A stretch of DNA of 19,214 nt, taken from an uncultured Clostridia bacterium (lineage in GTDB: Bacteria; Bacillota; Clostridia; Lachnospirales; Anaerotignaceae). A program made the translations under genes and the position numbers. This document shows positions 1 through 7,372 of the stretch, one piece after another. The notes under the pieces are model-generated. The model was given only the letters and a program-made list of their open reading frames with translations, ran no database searches and was not told the origin of the DNA. The stretch lies in assembly GCA_910587195.1 (NCBI GenBank), contig CAJUKL010000042.1, positions 1 to 19,214 of the forward strand. The letters are read 5' to 3'. Each line of letters starts with the position of its first letter. Within the stretch, counting starts at the first letter, position 1.

Positions 1-103
1 CTAAGCTTTCTTTCAAGAAAGCGTGAAGCTTGACCAAAAACTTTTTCTTTTGTATATAGGACAGATTCTCACTTTTCCTGGTGGTATTCTGTTGCCGTTC
101 CAC
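1..103. repeat. Palindromic repeat element, copy R1 (cut by window edge)
   Basis: Positions 1-55 are identical to 166-220, and similarity continues with scattered changes to 103 (matching 268), a constant offset of 165 bases. The copy has a perfect hairpin at 5-22 (GCTTTCTT, loop TC, AAGAAAGC), then AAGCTTGACCAAAAACTTTT, a conserved tail of the family. The left part of the element lies outside the window. Confidence 0.85.
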
Positions 104-134
104 TGAAGTAACTGTTCAAGTCCAAAGCACGGCA

Positions 135-268
135 GCAAAACGAAGTTTTGCACAAAAGTTCTTTGCTAAGCTTTCTTTCAAGAAAGCGTGAAGCTTGACC
201 AAAAACTTTTTCTTTTGTATCCCAGATAGATTCTCATTTTTTCTAATGGTGTTCTGTTGCCGTTCCAC
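135..268. repeat. Palindromic repeat element, copy R2
   Basis: This is the most complete short copy. It starts with a small perfect hairpin at 135-151 (GCAAAAC, loop GAA, GTTTTGC), continues with ACAAAAGTTCTTTG, then the main hairpin 170-187 (GCTTTCTT/AAGAAAGC), then GACCAAAAACTTTTTC. The two flanks are themselves imperfectly complementary (ACAAAAG near 152 with CTTTTGT near 212-218), so the whole 76-base unit can fold as one long interrupted palindrome. An inverted copy of 141-190 lies at 19166-19214. It is intergenic, and I see no coding potential worth calling. Confidence 0.85.
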
Positions 269-300
269 CATAATAAACATTCTATTTCTGTACACAGTCG

Positions 301-340
301 TTAAAGTTCTTTCGGTTCCTTTCTTTCAAAAAAGGAACTA
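301..340. repeat. Partial repeat hairpin R3 touching the murA stop codon
   Basis: GTTCCTTT (315-322) pairs with AAAGGAAC (331-338). Just outside it is AAAGTTCTTTCG, which matches the flank of copies R2 and R7. The outer bases of this stem differ from R1/R2 but remain complementary. The hairpin's last base lies inside the murA stop codon (338-340, TAG on the minus strand), so it directly follows the gene and may act as its transcript-end structure, although no strong T-run follows it. Confidence 0.65.
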
Positions 341-1585
341 TTCTAAAGAAATTTTTGCTCCTAAAGAAGTTAAGACCTTTTCTATTTGTTCATATCCTCT
401 TTGAACATAACAAGCATTTTCTACCACTGTTTCACCCTCTGCCGCTAAGCCTGCTAAAATGAGAGCAGCTCCACATCTCAAGTCTTTTCCTGAAACATAT
501 GCCCCTTTTAGACTTTTTACCCCTTTTATAACGGCTGTCTGCCCTTCTACTGTAATATCCGCACCCATACGACATAATTCACTGATATGTTTAAACCTTG
601 CTTCAAACACTGTTTCACTAATAATACTTGTTCCTTCCGCTAATGTCAATATTGACATAAATTGTGGCTGCATATCTGTTGGAAAATCTGGATACGGGCC
701 GGTGTGTATTCTGGAAACTGGCTTTATTTTTTGTGGTGCCTTGATATAAATACTATTTTTTTGTTCCTTTATCAAACAACCTGCTTCTCCAAGCCGCAAC
801 AAAACTTGTCGCATTGTATCTGGACAAATATTTTTTAACTCTAATTCTCCTTTTGTAATTGCTGCACCACATAAAAATGTTCCTGCCTCAATTCTGTCTG
901 ATGAAACAGTGTATTCTGTGCCATACAATACTTTTACGCCTTCTATGATAATGCAATCCGTTCCTGCTCCCCTAATTTTAGCACCACATTGATTTAAAAA
1001 GGTTTGCAGCTCTACAATTTCAGGCTCACAAGCGGCATTATAGATTTTTGTTATTCCTTTTGCTTTTACTGCCAAAAGCATACAATTCTCTGTTGCGCCC
1101 ACGCTTGGAAAGTCTAAATTAATTTTTTTTCCGATACATTTTGTACCATCACAACATAATAGTCCTTTTTCTTCCTCTATCACAACACCCATATTACGAA
1201 ATGCCTTTAAATGTAAATCAATGGGACGCATTCCAATTTCACAGCCACCTGGATAACCGATTTTTGCTTGCTGAAATCTTCCCAATAATGCTCCCATAAA
1301 TAAAATGGAAGAACGCATTTTTTGTACAGTTTCGTTAATATCTGCATTTTTGCAGCCTTTTGTATCAATTATAATGCTTCTTCCTTCTTTTTTTATCTTA
1401 CATCCTAATTGTTCTAATACTTCTAATGTTAAATGTACATCTGCAATCAAAGGACAATGATGCAAAATTGTTTCTCCTTCTGTTAGCATCACACTCGCAA
1501 GAATTGGTAATATTCCATTTTTACTGCCTCTGACCGTCATTGTCCCCCTTAAAGGATACCCACCTTTTATTCTATATCTGCCCAT
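338..1585 (-). CDS. murA: UDP-N-acetylglucosamine 1-carboxyvinyltransferase (MurA)
   Basis: This enzyme transfers enolpyruvate from PEP to UDP-GlcNAc, the first committed step of peptidoglycan synthesis, in the cytoplasm. The 415-residue product matches the family's usual 415-420. Lys22-Asn23 sits in the N-terminal RGSKNG motif. Cys115, the PEP-binding and fosfomycin-target cysteine, is in PGGCEIGMRP, and Arg120 follows. Asp304 in DFPTDMQPQ corresponds to the catalytic aspartate (305 in E. coli). QRGYE near the C-terminus is also typical. I chose the ATG at 1583-1585 because GGGAGGGG lies 7 bases upstream. An earlier ATG at 1630 would add 15 residues but has no ribosome site and is not part of the family. 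Many Firmicutes carry two paralogues (murA and murZ), and which one this is cannot be told here. The neighbours are unrelated. Confidence 0.93.
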   Translation of the reverse strand: MGRYRIKGGYPLRGTMTVRGSKNGILPILASVMLTEGETILHHCPLIADVHLTLEVLEQLGCKIKKEGRSIIIDTKGCKNADINETVQKMRSSILFMGALLGRFQQAKIGYPGGCEIGMRPIDLHLKAFRNMGVVIEEEKGLLCCDGTKCIGKKINLDFPSVGATENCMLLAVKAKGITKIYNAACEPEIVELQTFLNQCGAKIRGAGTDCIIIEGVKVLYGTEYTVSSDRIEAGTFLCGAAITKGELELKNICPDTMRQVLLRLGEAGCLIKEQKNSIYIKAPQKIKPVSRIHTGPYPDFPTDMQPQFMSILTLAEGTSIISETVFEARFKHISELCRMGADITVEGQTAVIKGVKSLKGAYVSGKDLRCGAALILAGLAAEGETVVENACYVQRGYEQIEKVLTSLGAKISLE

Positions 1586-1609
1586 GTATGCCCCTCCCAA
1601 ACATATCAA

Positions 1610-1637
1610 ATCATATTTCATAGTATGCAAAAGTAAA
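1610..1637 (-). promoter_or_regulatory. Candidate SigA promoter for murA
   Basis: On the minus strand TTTACT (1632-1637) and TATGAT (1610-1615) are separated by 16 bases. This would start the transcript about 18 bases before the murA ATG. The -10 is good, and the -35 and spacing are only fair. Confidence 0.45.
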
Positions 1638-1726
1638 AAAAGCGTTCCATTCCCTTAAAATAAAAATGGGGAGTGTCCGAAAAGAGTAGTTTTAAAAATA
1701 ATTTTTATTTCTGTTTGTTATCAGGA

Positions 1727-1893
1727 AAACGAAGTTTTTCATAAAAGTTTTGTCTCGCTTTTTCAAAAGCGAGCGAGGTTTGGAGAAAAGCTCCAAGGTT
1801 TTAACAGAAGAACATCGTTTTATTTGCGGACGCTGTTCGCACCTGCAAACTTTCTTAAAAGAAAGTTTGACAAAGAACTTTATCTTTTACAAA
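1727..1893. repeat. Long palindromic repeat element R4
   Basis: This long version of the family has four visible structures. A GAA-capped hairpin is built on AAAACGAAGTTTT (about 1727-1739). CTCGCTTTT pairs with AAAAGCGAG (1754-1773). TTGGAG pairs with CTCCAA (1780-1796). AAACTTTCTT pairs with AAGAAAGTTT (1847-1868). The last is followed by GACAAAGAACTTTATC, a variant of the family tail. Between the hairpins is a GC-richer core including GGACGCTGTTCGCACC (1828-1843), which is recognisably shared with the core of R5 (10818-10838). It lies between the divergent murA and P1 peptidase genes. Confidence 0.75.
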
Positions 1894-1964
1894 CACAATG
1901 ATATCATTATTTAGAAAGCAAAGCTCTCAATGTTTTAAATGCATATTTAGCCACTCCTTAAAAA

Positions 1965-2002
1965 TTGTTGTACTTGTGCTAATCTTTTGATACTATTAAA
2001 AT
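1965..2002 (+). promoter_or_regulatory. Candidate promoter region of the P1 peptidase gene
   Basis: Two overlapping readings are possible: TTGTAC (1968-1973) with TACTAT (1991-1996), or TTGTGC (1974-1979) with TAAAAT (1997-2002), both with a 17-base spacer. Neither is strong. The gap 1586-2054 otherwise holds repeat R4, a 12-base perfect palindrome AATGATATCATT (1897-1908) and a possible minus-strand mini-ORF (1927-1944). Confidence 0.4.
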
Positions 2003-2054
2003 AAAGATTTATTGGAAAAATTAATGTCTTTCAAAAAGCAAAGGAGAATCTTAA

Positions 2055-2978
2055 ATGAAAAATAATATATTAGATATTAAAGGTATTTTAGTGGGACAAA
2101 GTGAGGATAACAAAGGAAAAACTGGTGTAACTGTTGTTATGGTTCCAGATGGTGCCGTTTGTGGTGTTGATGTTAGAGGGGCTGCACCTGGTACTAGAGA
2201 AACTGATTTACTTGACCCAGTGAATGCTATGGAAAAAGTAAATGCTGTTGTACTTTCCGGTGGCTCTGCCTTTGGATTAGAGGCTGCAAATGGTGTTATG
2301 GAATATTTAGAACAAAAAGGAATCGGGTTTGATGTCGGCTGCACAGTTGTCCCTATTGTACCACAAGCTGTATTATTTGATTTAGCTTATGGTGATGCGC
2401 AATGTCGTCCTAACAAAAAAATGGGTTATATCGCTTGCGAAAACGCGAATCATGAAATTTTAAAAGAGGGTAGTGTTGGCGCAGGCTGCGGTGCAACAGT
2501 TGGTAAATTATATGATATGGAATGTTGCACCAAAAGTGGTATTGGCAGCTATGCACAAACATTGCAAAATGGAATTACTGTAGCTGCACTGATTGCAGTA
2601 AATGCTTTTGGCGATGTTCTCGAGAATGGTAAAATTATTGCAGGCACCACCAACAAAGAAAAAACAACTTTTATTGATACTGAAAAAACAATGCTTCAAA
2701 TGGCATCTACTCCCGCTTTTCACGGAAAAAATACAACTATAGGCGTAATTGCTACCAATGTCGCACTTACAAAGGCAGAAGCAAAAAAAGTAGCTGGTAT
2801 GGCCCATGATGGACTTGCCAGAGCCATTCGACCAGTTCATACACAATTAGATGGAGATACTCTTTTTTGTTTGTCTACTGGCGAAATACAGTGCTCTAGA
2901 CCGATTGTAGATTTAATTGGTACATTAGCTGCACGTGTTGCTGAACAAGCTGTAATACAAGCTGTTAAAAAAGCATAA
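2055..2978 (+). CDS. P1 (S58) family self-processing peptidase, DmpA/NylC-like
   Basis: The 307-residue product matches P1-family N-terminal nucleophile hydrolases (DmpA aminopeptidase, beta-peptidyl aminopeptidases, NylC). Family landmarks are VRGAAPGTRETDLL (40-53), LSGGSAFGLEAANGVMEYL (67-85) and a glycine-rich GSVGAGCGATVGKL segment (139-152). The family is made as one chain that cuts itself, and the new N-terminal Ser or Thr of the small subunit becomes the nucleophile. Here Asn226-Thr227 in GKNTTIGVIATN is the likely cut site, as in NylC, giving chains of about 226 and 81 residues. There is no signal peptide, so it probably acts in the cytoplasm. The substrate is unknown: D- or L-amino-acid peptides, amides or beta-peptides are all found in the family. 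AAGGAG lies 8 bases before the ATG. It is a single gene that converges on coaBC. Confidence 0.85.
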   Translation: MKNNILDIKGILVGQSEDNKGKTGVTVVMVPDGAVCGVDVRGAAPGTRETDLLDPVNAMEKVNAVVLSGGSAFGLEAANGVMEYLEQKGIGFDVGCTVVPIVPQAVLFDLAYGDAQCRPNKKMGYIACENANHEILKEGSVGAGCGATVGKLYDMECCTKSGIGSYAQTLQNGITVAALIAVNAFGDVLENGKIIAGTTNKEKTTFIDTEKTMLQMASTPAFHGKNTTIGVIATNVALTKAEAKKVAGMAHDGLARAIRPVHTQLDGDTLFCLSTGEIQCSRPIVDLIGTLAARVAEQAVIQAVKKA

Positions 2979-2992
2979 AAAAAGTTTGTCAA

Positions 2993-3023
2993 AAACCCTT
3001 GAGAAATTCACTCTCAAGGGTTT
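2993..3023. terminator. Bidirectional terminator between the P1 peptidase gene and coaBC
   Basis: AAACCCTTGAGA (2993-3004) pairs perfectly with TCTCAAGGGTTT (3012-3023) around a 7-base loop. The minus-strand side is followed by TTTTTGACAAACTTTTTT and the plus side by AGTTTATTAATAAG. It sits between the stop codons of two converging genes and probably ends both transcripts. Confidence 0.85.
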
Positions 3024-3039
3024 AGTTTATTAATAAGTT

Positions 3040-4236
3040 TTACATTGCCTGCAATTTTAATATTTCATCAATAATATGATGTGCTACCTCCTGCTTTGAC
3101 ATCAATTCTAATTCAATTTCTTCCTTTTTAGAAATCATTGTTACTACATTTGTATCTGTTCCAAAGCCGGAACCACTTACTTTTAAATTGTTTGCTACAA
3201 TCATATCAATATTTTTTTTATCCAACTTAATACGGGAATTTTCTAACATATTTTGTGTTTCCATAGAAAAACCACATAAAAATTGTCCTTCTCGTCTATG
3301 CTCTCCCATGTATTTTAAAATATCTACAGTTCTATCCAATGCAATGCTCATTTCACCATCTTTTTTCTTCATTTTTTCATCACTGACCGTACAAGGCTTA
3401 TAATCTGCTACTGCTGCTGCTTTAATAATAATATCGTTTTGTAAAAATCTTTCTTTCATTGCCTCAAACATATCACCTGCACTTTTGACATCAACAACTG
3501 TAACAAAAGGTGGTTTTTGCAAGGAAGTTACACCGCTTACCAAGGTAACTTCTGCACCTCGCAACATACAAGCCCTTGCTAATTCATATCCCATTTTTCC
3601 GGTAGAATGATTTGTAATATAGCGTACTGGGTCAATGTTTTCTTGCGTTGGACCTGCGGTGATAATCACCTTTTTACCAGAAAGGTCTTTAGAATATGCA
3701 ATTTCCTTTAGAATATATTCCACTAATACTTCTTCCTTTGGTAATTTTCCATCTCCAATATCTCTACAAGCCAACATTCCACTTTCTGGCTTTATTATTT
3801 CAAAACCATAATGCTGTAATTTCTTTAAATTATCCTGCATAATTTCATTATGGTACATATTGGTATTCATAGCTGGTGCCACAATTTTTTTACATTGGCA
3901 AGCTAATATTGTTGTTGTCAACATATCATCTGCTAAACCATTCGCCATTTTTGCAATTACATTTGCAGATGCTGGCGCAATCAATGCAATATCTGCCTTT
4001 TTTGCTAAAGAAACATGTGACACATGAAATTGAAAATTTCTATCAAAAGTATCCACCATACACTTATTGCCTGTCAATGTTTCAAATGTAATCGGTGTGA
4101 TAAAATGTGTTGCATTTTCTGTTAATATTACATGAACATCACAACCCATTTTTACAAGCATACTTGCAACATTTGCCATTTTATATGCTGCAATGCTACC
4201 TGTGACACCTAATATAACTGTTTTTCCTTTTAACAT
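3040..4236 (-). CDS. coaBC: Bifunctional phosphopantothenoylcysteine decarboxylase / phosphopantothenate-cysteine ligase
   Basis: The enzyme carries out two successive steps of coenzyme A synthesis: ligation of cysteine to 4'-phosphopantothenate, then decarboxylation to 4'-phosphopantetheine. The 398-residue length is normal for the fused protein. The N-terminal FMN-dependent decarboxylase domain (about 1-175) has GVTGSIAAYK (10-19), the active-site His74 in HVSHVSLAK, PAMNTNMYHN (121-130, the PxMNxxMW motif with Asn124), and Cys157 in the GMLACRDIGDGKLP flap. The C-terminal ligase domain (about 186-398) has ITAGPTQENIDPVRYITN and NHSTGKMGYELA, plus AAAVADYKP further on. GGG lies a few bases before the ATG. 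It is monocistronic between a convergent neighbour and the terminator of the upstream gene. Confidence 0.95.
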   Translation of the reverse strand: MLKGKTVILGVTGSIAAYKMANVASMLVKMGCDVHVILTENATHFITPITFETLTGNKCMVDTFDRNFQFHVSHVSLAKKADIALIAPASANVIAKMANGLADDMLTTTILACQCKKIVAPAMNTNMYHNEIMQDNLKKLQHYGFEIIKPESGMLACRDIGDGKLPKEEVLVEYILKEIAYSKDLSGKKVIITAGPTQENIDPVRYITNHSTGKMGYELARACMLRGAEVTLVSGVTSLQKPPFVTVVDVKSAGDMFEAMKERFLQNDIIIKAAAVADYKPCTVSDEKMKKKDGEMSIALDRTVDILKYMGEHRREGQFLCGFSMETQNMLENSRIKLDKKNIDMIVANNLKVSGSGFGTDTNVVTMISKKEEIELELMSKQEVAHHIIDEILKLQAM

Positions 4237-4275
4237 AAAAACACCCTTTTCTATTCATAAAATAAATTAAATTTT

Positions 4276-4304
4276 ATTATACTTTAAATTTAGAAAAAAA
4301 GGAA
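4276..4304 (-). promoter_or_regulatory. Candidate promoter for coaBC
   Basis: A perfect TATAAT lies at 4276-4281 on the minus strand, with a poor -35 (TTCCTT, 4299-4304) 17 bases upstream. A consensus TTGACA at 4311-4316 is too far away (29 bases) to pair with it. Confidence 0.4.
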
Positions 4305-4317
4305 GTTCTTTGTCAAA

Positions 4318-4344
4318 TAAAAAAAGCAGGTAATGACACCTGCT
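4318..4344 (-). terminator. Intrinsic terminator of the NlpC/P60 gene
   Basis: On the minus strand AGCAGGT (4338-4344) pairs with ACCTGCT (4325-4331) around a 6-base loop and is followed at once by TTTTTTTATTTG. It begins 17 bases after the stop codon. Confidence 0.85.
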
Positions 4345-4360
4345 CTTATTTTATATTTTA

Positions 4361-5653
4361 TTATTTTAAAACACGTCTTGCTGTTACATATGTAGTTTGG
4401 CTATAAGAATCTGTTATGTCTGAAATAATAACACCTGATTTATTTCCAGAAGAAGAATGGATATATTGGTCATTTCCAATATAGATACCAACATGAGAAA
4501 TACCACCATTTCTATCTGTATCAAAGAATACTAAATCTCCTGGTGCTAATTCGCTCTTTTTCACTGGTACACCATTAGAAGTCATACTTGCGGAATTTCT
4601 ATTTAAAGTAACACCAAATTTTTGCATAACTGCAAAAACATATCCAGAACAATCCACGCCTTTCTCTAAATCTGTACCACCCCATACATAAGGTGTTCCT
4701 AAAAATTGTTTTGCATAAGAGATTACTTCATTTGCTTTACTGGAAGGAGCAGGTAAAACTGTTTTGGTTTCTGGTTTTTTGCCTGTTCGCAAAGATACAT
4801 ACTCTGTACTAACATAACCTGTTGTACCTTCTGCTGTTTTAATTTTTAACCAATCTGCACCAGACTGCATTACATCAAAAATTTCACCGCCTGCCAAATT
4901 TTCTAATACTTCTCCACTTGTGGAAGCAGAACTTCTTACTCTTAAATAAGATTCTGCAATAACAACACCATAGGTAGTTGTTTCATTACTTTGCTTAGAA
5001 TCTTTATCTTCCTTTGTATCTTCCTTTGTATCTTCCTTTGTATCTTCCTTTGTATCTTCTTTTTTATCGTCCTTTTCTTCCTCTTTTTTTATTTCTTCTT
5101 TTTCTTCTTGCTTTGTTTGTTCTTTTTCTTTTGTTTCTTCCTTTTTCTCCTCTTTTGGTTCTGCTGTTGCAGAAACAGAAGGAAGATAGGTCAACATATC
5201 GCCATCTAAATAATCTTTACTAATATAAGCGTTTCCATTGTTATAAGCTAATTGATACCAGCCATCTAATTTTCCGATAACGGTAATGACATCACCATCT
5301 GTCACTGTTTTAATCACATCACTTTTAGTATTACTGCCTGTCCGAACATTAATATTGGTACCTTGTACTTTTCCCTCTGCTCTTGTTACATCAAAGTAAT
5401 CCGCAGAAACATAAGCATTTTGATTGCCATTAAAAGTAACTTGGTACCAATCTCCATCTCTGCCATGCAATACTAATTCTGTTCCTTTGTCGGCTGTTCC
5501 GAGAACATCTGCTCCAAGATTTGCGGCAGAACGAATATTTACCCCCTCATCATTGATTGCTCCACTTGCTGCAGCAAAAACAGTTGCTGTACTTAACATA
5601 CAAATACTGCTTACTGCTACCAATATCCTTTTTAACACTTTATATTTACTCAT
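4361..5653 (-). CDS. Secreted SH3-domain / NlpC-P60 cell-wall hydrolase
   Basis: A 430-residue exported protein, probably a peptidoglycan endopeptidase. It has a signal peptide (KYKVLKRILVAVSSICMLS, then a cleavable TVFAAASG near 25-32). Three bacterial SH3 repeats follow at about 34-88, 98-150 and 230-288, each with an N/LRVR or NIRS-type turn and an xWYQV- or DWLKI-type strand. Between the second and third SH3 lies a 65-residue Lys/Glu-rich linker with KEDT repeats. The C-terminal NlpC/P60 domain (about 312-430) has the catalytic Cys335 in GVDCSGYV, His387 in ISHVGIYIG and His399 in YIHSSSG. I start it at the ATG at 5651-5653, which has GGAGG 11 bases upstream. The ATG 18 bases earlier is itself part of that ribosome site. 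It is monocistronic. Confidence 0.9.
   Translation of the reverse strand: MSKYKVLKRILVAVSSICMLSTATVFAAASGAINDEGVNIRSAANLGADVLGTADKGTELVLHGRDGDWYQVTFNGNQNAYVSADYFDVTRAEGKVQGTNINVRTGSNTKSDVIKTVTDGDVITVIGKLDGWYQLAYNNGNAYISKDYLDGDMLTYLPSVSATAEPKEEKKEETKEKEQTKQEEKEEIKKEEEKDDKKEDTKEDTKEDTKEDTKEDKDSKQSNETTTYGVVIAESYLRVRSSASTSGEVLENLAGGEIFDVMQSGADWLKIKTAEGTTGYVSTEYVSLRTGKKPETKTVLPAPSSKANEVISYAKQFLGTPYVWGGTDLEKGVDCSGYVFAVMQKFGVTLNRNSASMTSNGVPVKKSELAPGDLVFFDTDRNGGISHVGIYIGNDQYIHSSSGNKSGVIISDITDSYSQTTYVTARRVLK
5006..5065. repeat. 12-bp tandem repeat inside the NlpC/P60 gene
   Basis: ATCTTCCTTTGT occurs four times without change (5006-5053), followed by a degenerate fifth unit. The unit is a multiple of three, so copy-number change would lengthen or shorten the KEDT linker by four residues without a frameshift. 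Confidence 0.9.
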
Positions 5654-5697
5654 TGTAAGATTATCCTCCATATTTATTACGCATTTATTACAACAAT

Positions 5698-5726
5698 ATT
5701 ATATTAAGTCTTAAAAAAATTGTCAA
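5698..5726 (-). promoter_or_regulatory. Consensus SigA promoter for the NlpC/P60 gene
   Basis: On the minus strand TTGACA (5721-5726) and TATAAT (5698-5703) are separated by exactly 17 bases, a full consensus match at both boxes. The start would be near 5691, giving a leader of about 38 bases. This predicts strong, constitutive expression. Confidence 0.85.
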
Positions 5727-5864
5727 GAAAAATTTCAAGATTCTTAAGAATATTCTTTCGACATAATGCATATCTTATAGTTACGGGCTTTTTTTGTTTT
5801 TTATAAAATACAATAAAAAATGAAAATTCTTTAAAATATTTTTAATAATTTGTCGGAATCCTGC

Positions 5865-5905
5865 AAAAAAAAATCTTCCTACAATGTAAAATTGTAGAAA
5901 GATTT
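5865..5905 (-). terminator. Terminator of the aspS2-gatCAB operon
   Basis: A 15-base stem with one mismatch (5871-5885 with 5891-5905, loop GTAAA) is followed on the minus strand by a run of nine T. It lies 26 bases after the gatB stop. The rest of the gap up to the NlpC promoter is AT-rich with nothing else I can name. Confidence 0.85.
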
Positions 5906-5930
5906 TTGATTCTGTTACCTTTTTTCGTCA

Positions 5931-7367
5931 TTATTTTAATTTTGCAAGTTCTTCTTCTAATATTTTTGTGACAATGGCAGGATTTGCTTTTCCTTTTAAT
6001 TGTTTCATACACTGCCCCATTAGGAATTTACTTACTTTTTCATTGCCTTCTTTATATTGCACAATAGAGTTTGGATTTGCTTGTATCACTTTTGCAACCA
6101 CTTCTTGTACTGCACTATCATCATTGACCATTTTTAAATTATTTTCTTCAATATATTTTTCAGGTTCTACATTATCAGAAAACATTTTTTCAAAAACTTC
6201 TTTTGCTGTATTTCGATTTACCACACCATTTTTTACAAGAAGGATTAACTTTCCTAAATTTTTAGCATTAAAAGAAATATCTTCTGGCAAGGTACTTGTT
6301 TCTGAAGCAAGACGGAGAACTTCTCCCATAATCCAGTTTGAAACTTCTTTTGCATTGTTACAAACTTCATATGCTTCTTCAAAGATTTTTACAAGGTCTT
6401 TTGAACCTGTAATAATATCTACATCATATTCAGGCAATTTATACTCTGACATATATCTTGCTTTTTTTGCTTCTGGCAATTCTGGCAAAGATTGTCTTAC
6501 TCTTTCAATCCATGCGTCATCAATTTCAATCGGAACAAGGTCAGGCTCTGGGAAATATCGATAATCTTGCGCATTTTCCTTGGAACGCATTGCATAACTT
6601 GCTCCTTTATTATCATCCCATCTTCTTGTTTCTTGAATTACCTTTTTTCCTTCTTTTATTAATTCAATTTGTCTTGCTCTTTCGCCTTCAATGGCTCTTG
6701 CAATCGCTTTAAAAGAATTGATATTTTTCATTTCTGTTCTTGTACCAAGTTCTTTTGCACCCACTGGTTTTACAGAAAGGTTGACATCTGCTCTTAAAGA
6801 ACCTTGTTCCATTTTACAGTCAGAAACACCTGTATATTGCAAAATGGCTTTTAATTTTGTTAAATAAGCAATGACTTCCTCTCCATTGGAAAAATCTGGT
6901 TCGCTTACGATTTCCAAAAGTGGCACACCACAACGATTATAATCTACTAAAGTACAATCGTCCCAAGGGTCATGTATCAACTTCCCAGCGTCTTCTTCCA
7001 TATGAATCTCTTTAATACGAATTGCCTTTTTTACTCCATTTACCTCAATATCAATATGCCCATTTTGACAAATTGGTAAATACAGTTGGGATACTTGATA
7101 CGCTTTTGGTAAGTCTGGATAAAAATAATTTTTTCTATCAAATTTATTATATCTTGTAATTTCACAATTCGTTGCCAATCCAGTACGAATTGCAAACTCA
7201 ACAACTTGTTTGTTTAAAACTGGCAAGGTGCCCGGCATACCACTACACACTTCACAAACGTGCGTATTTGGCTCCCCACCAAATTCTGTTGAACAGGAAC
7301 AAAATATCTTTGTATCTGTTGCAAGCTCTGTATGCACTTCTAAGCCTAATACGGTTTCAAACTCCAT
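5931..7367 (-). CDS. gatB: Asp-tRNA(Asn)/Glu-tRNA(Gln) amidotransferase subunit B
   Basis: GatB is the kinase and tRNA-binding subunit of the GatCAB complex, which phosphorylates and then amidates Asp-tRNA(Asn) or Glu-tRNA(Gln). The 478 residues match the family length. The start MEFETVLGLEVHTEL is the family signature. CxC at 23/25 and CxxC at 38/41 form a zinc-ribbon-like insertion in the catalytic cradle domain (1 to about 290). FDRKNYFYPDLPKAYQ, GxLRADVNLSV and TRRWDDNKG are conserved segments. The YqeY-like tail domain covers roughly 330-478 and ends KANPAIVTKILEEELAKLK. It is last in the operon. Its ribosome site AAGGAGG is embedded in the last codons of gatA, with only 5 bases between the two genes, which suggests coupled translation. 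Confidence 0.97.
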   Translation of the reverse strand: MEFETVLGLEVHTELATDTKIFCSCSTEFGGEPNTHVCEVCSGMPGTLPVLNKQVVEFAIRTGLATNCEITRYNKFDRKNYFYPDLPKAYQVSQLYLPICQNGHIDIEVNGVKKAIRIKEIHMEEDAGKLIHDPWDDCTLVDYNRCGVPLLEIVSEPDFSNGEEVIAYLTKLKAILQYTGVSDCKMEQGSLRADVNLSVKPVGAKELGTRTEMKNINSFKAIARAIEGERARQIELIKEGKKVIQETRRWDDNKGASYAMRSKENAQDYRYFPEPDLVPIEIDDAWIERVRQSLPELPEAKKARYMSEYKLPEYDVDIITGSKDLVKIFEEAYEVCNNAKEVSNWIMGEVLRLASETSTLPEDISFNAKNLGKLILLVKNGVVNRNTAKEVFEKMFSDNVEPEKYIEENNLKMVNDDSAVQEVVAKVIQANPNSIVQYKEGNEKVSKFLMGQCMKQLKGKANPAIVTKILEEELAKLK

Positions 7368-7372
7368 GACAT

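Noticed and set aside
1..340. CRISPR array or phage attachment site as the reason for the repeated units
   Set aside because: The units are palindromic, differ in length and spacing, occur in both orientations across the window, and no cas, integrase or tRNA gene is present.
195..404. A 69-codon plus-strand open frame at the left edge
   Set aside because: It consists of repeat sequence and then the antisense of the murA 3' end; it has no ribosome site.
5968..6564. A 198-codon plus-strand open frame antisense to gatB
   Set aside because: The opposite strand is an unmistakable gatB with full family motifs; the plus frame is Phe/Ser-rich in the manner of an antisense shadow.
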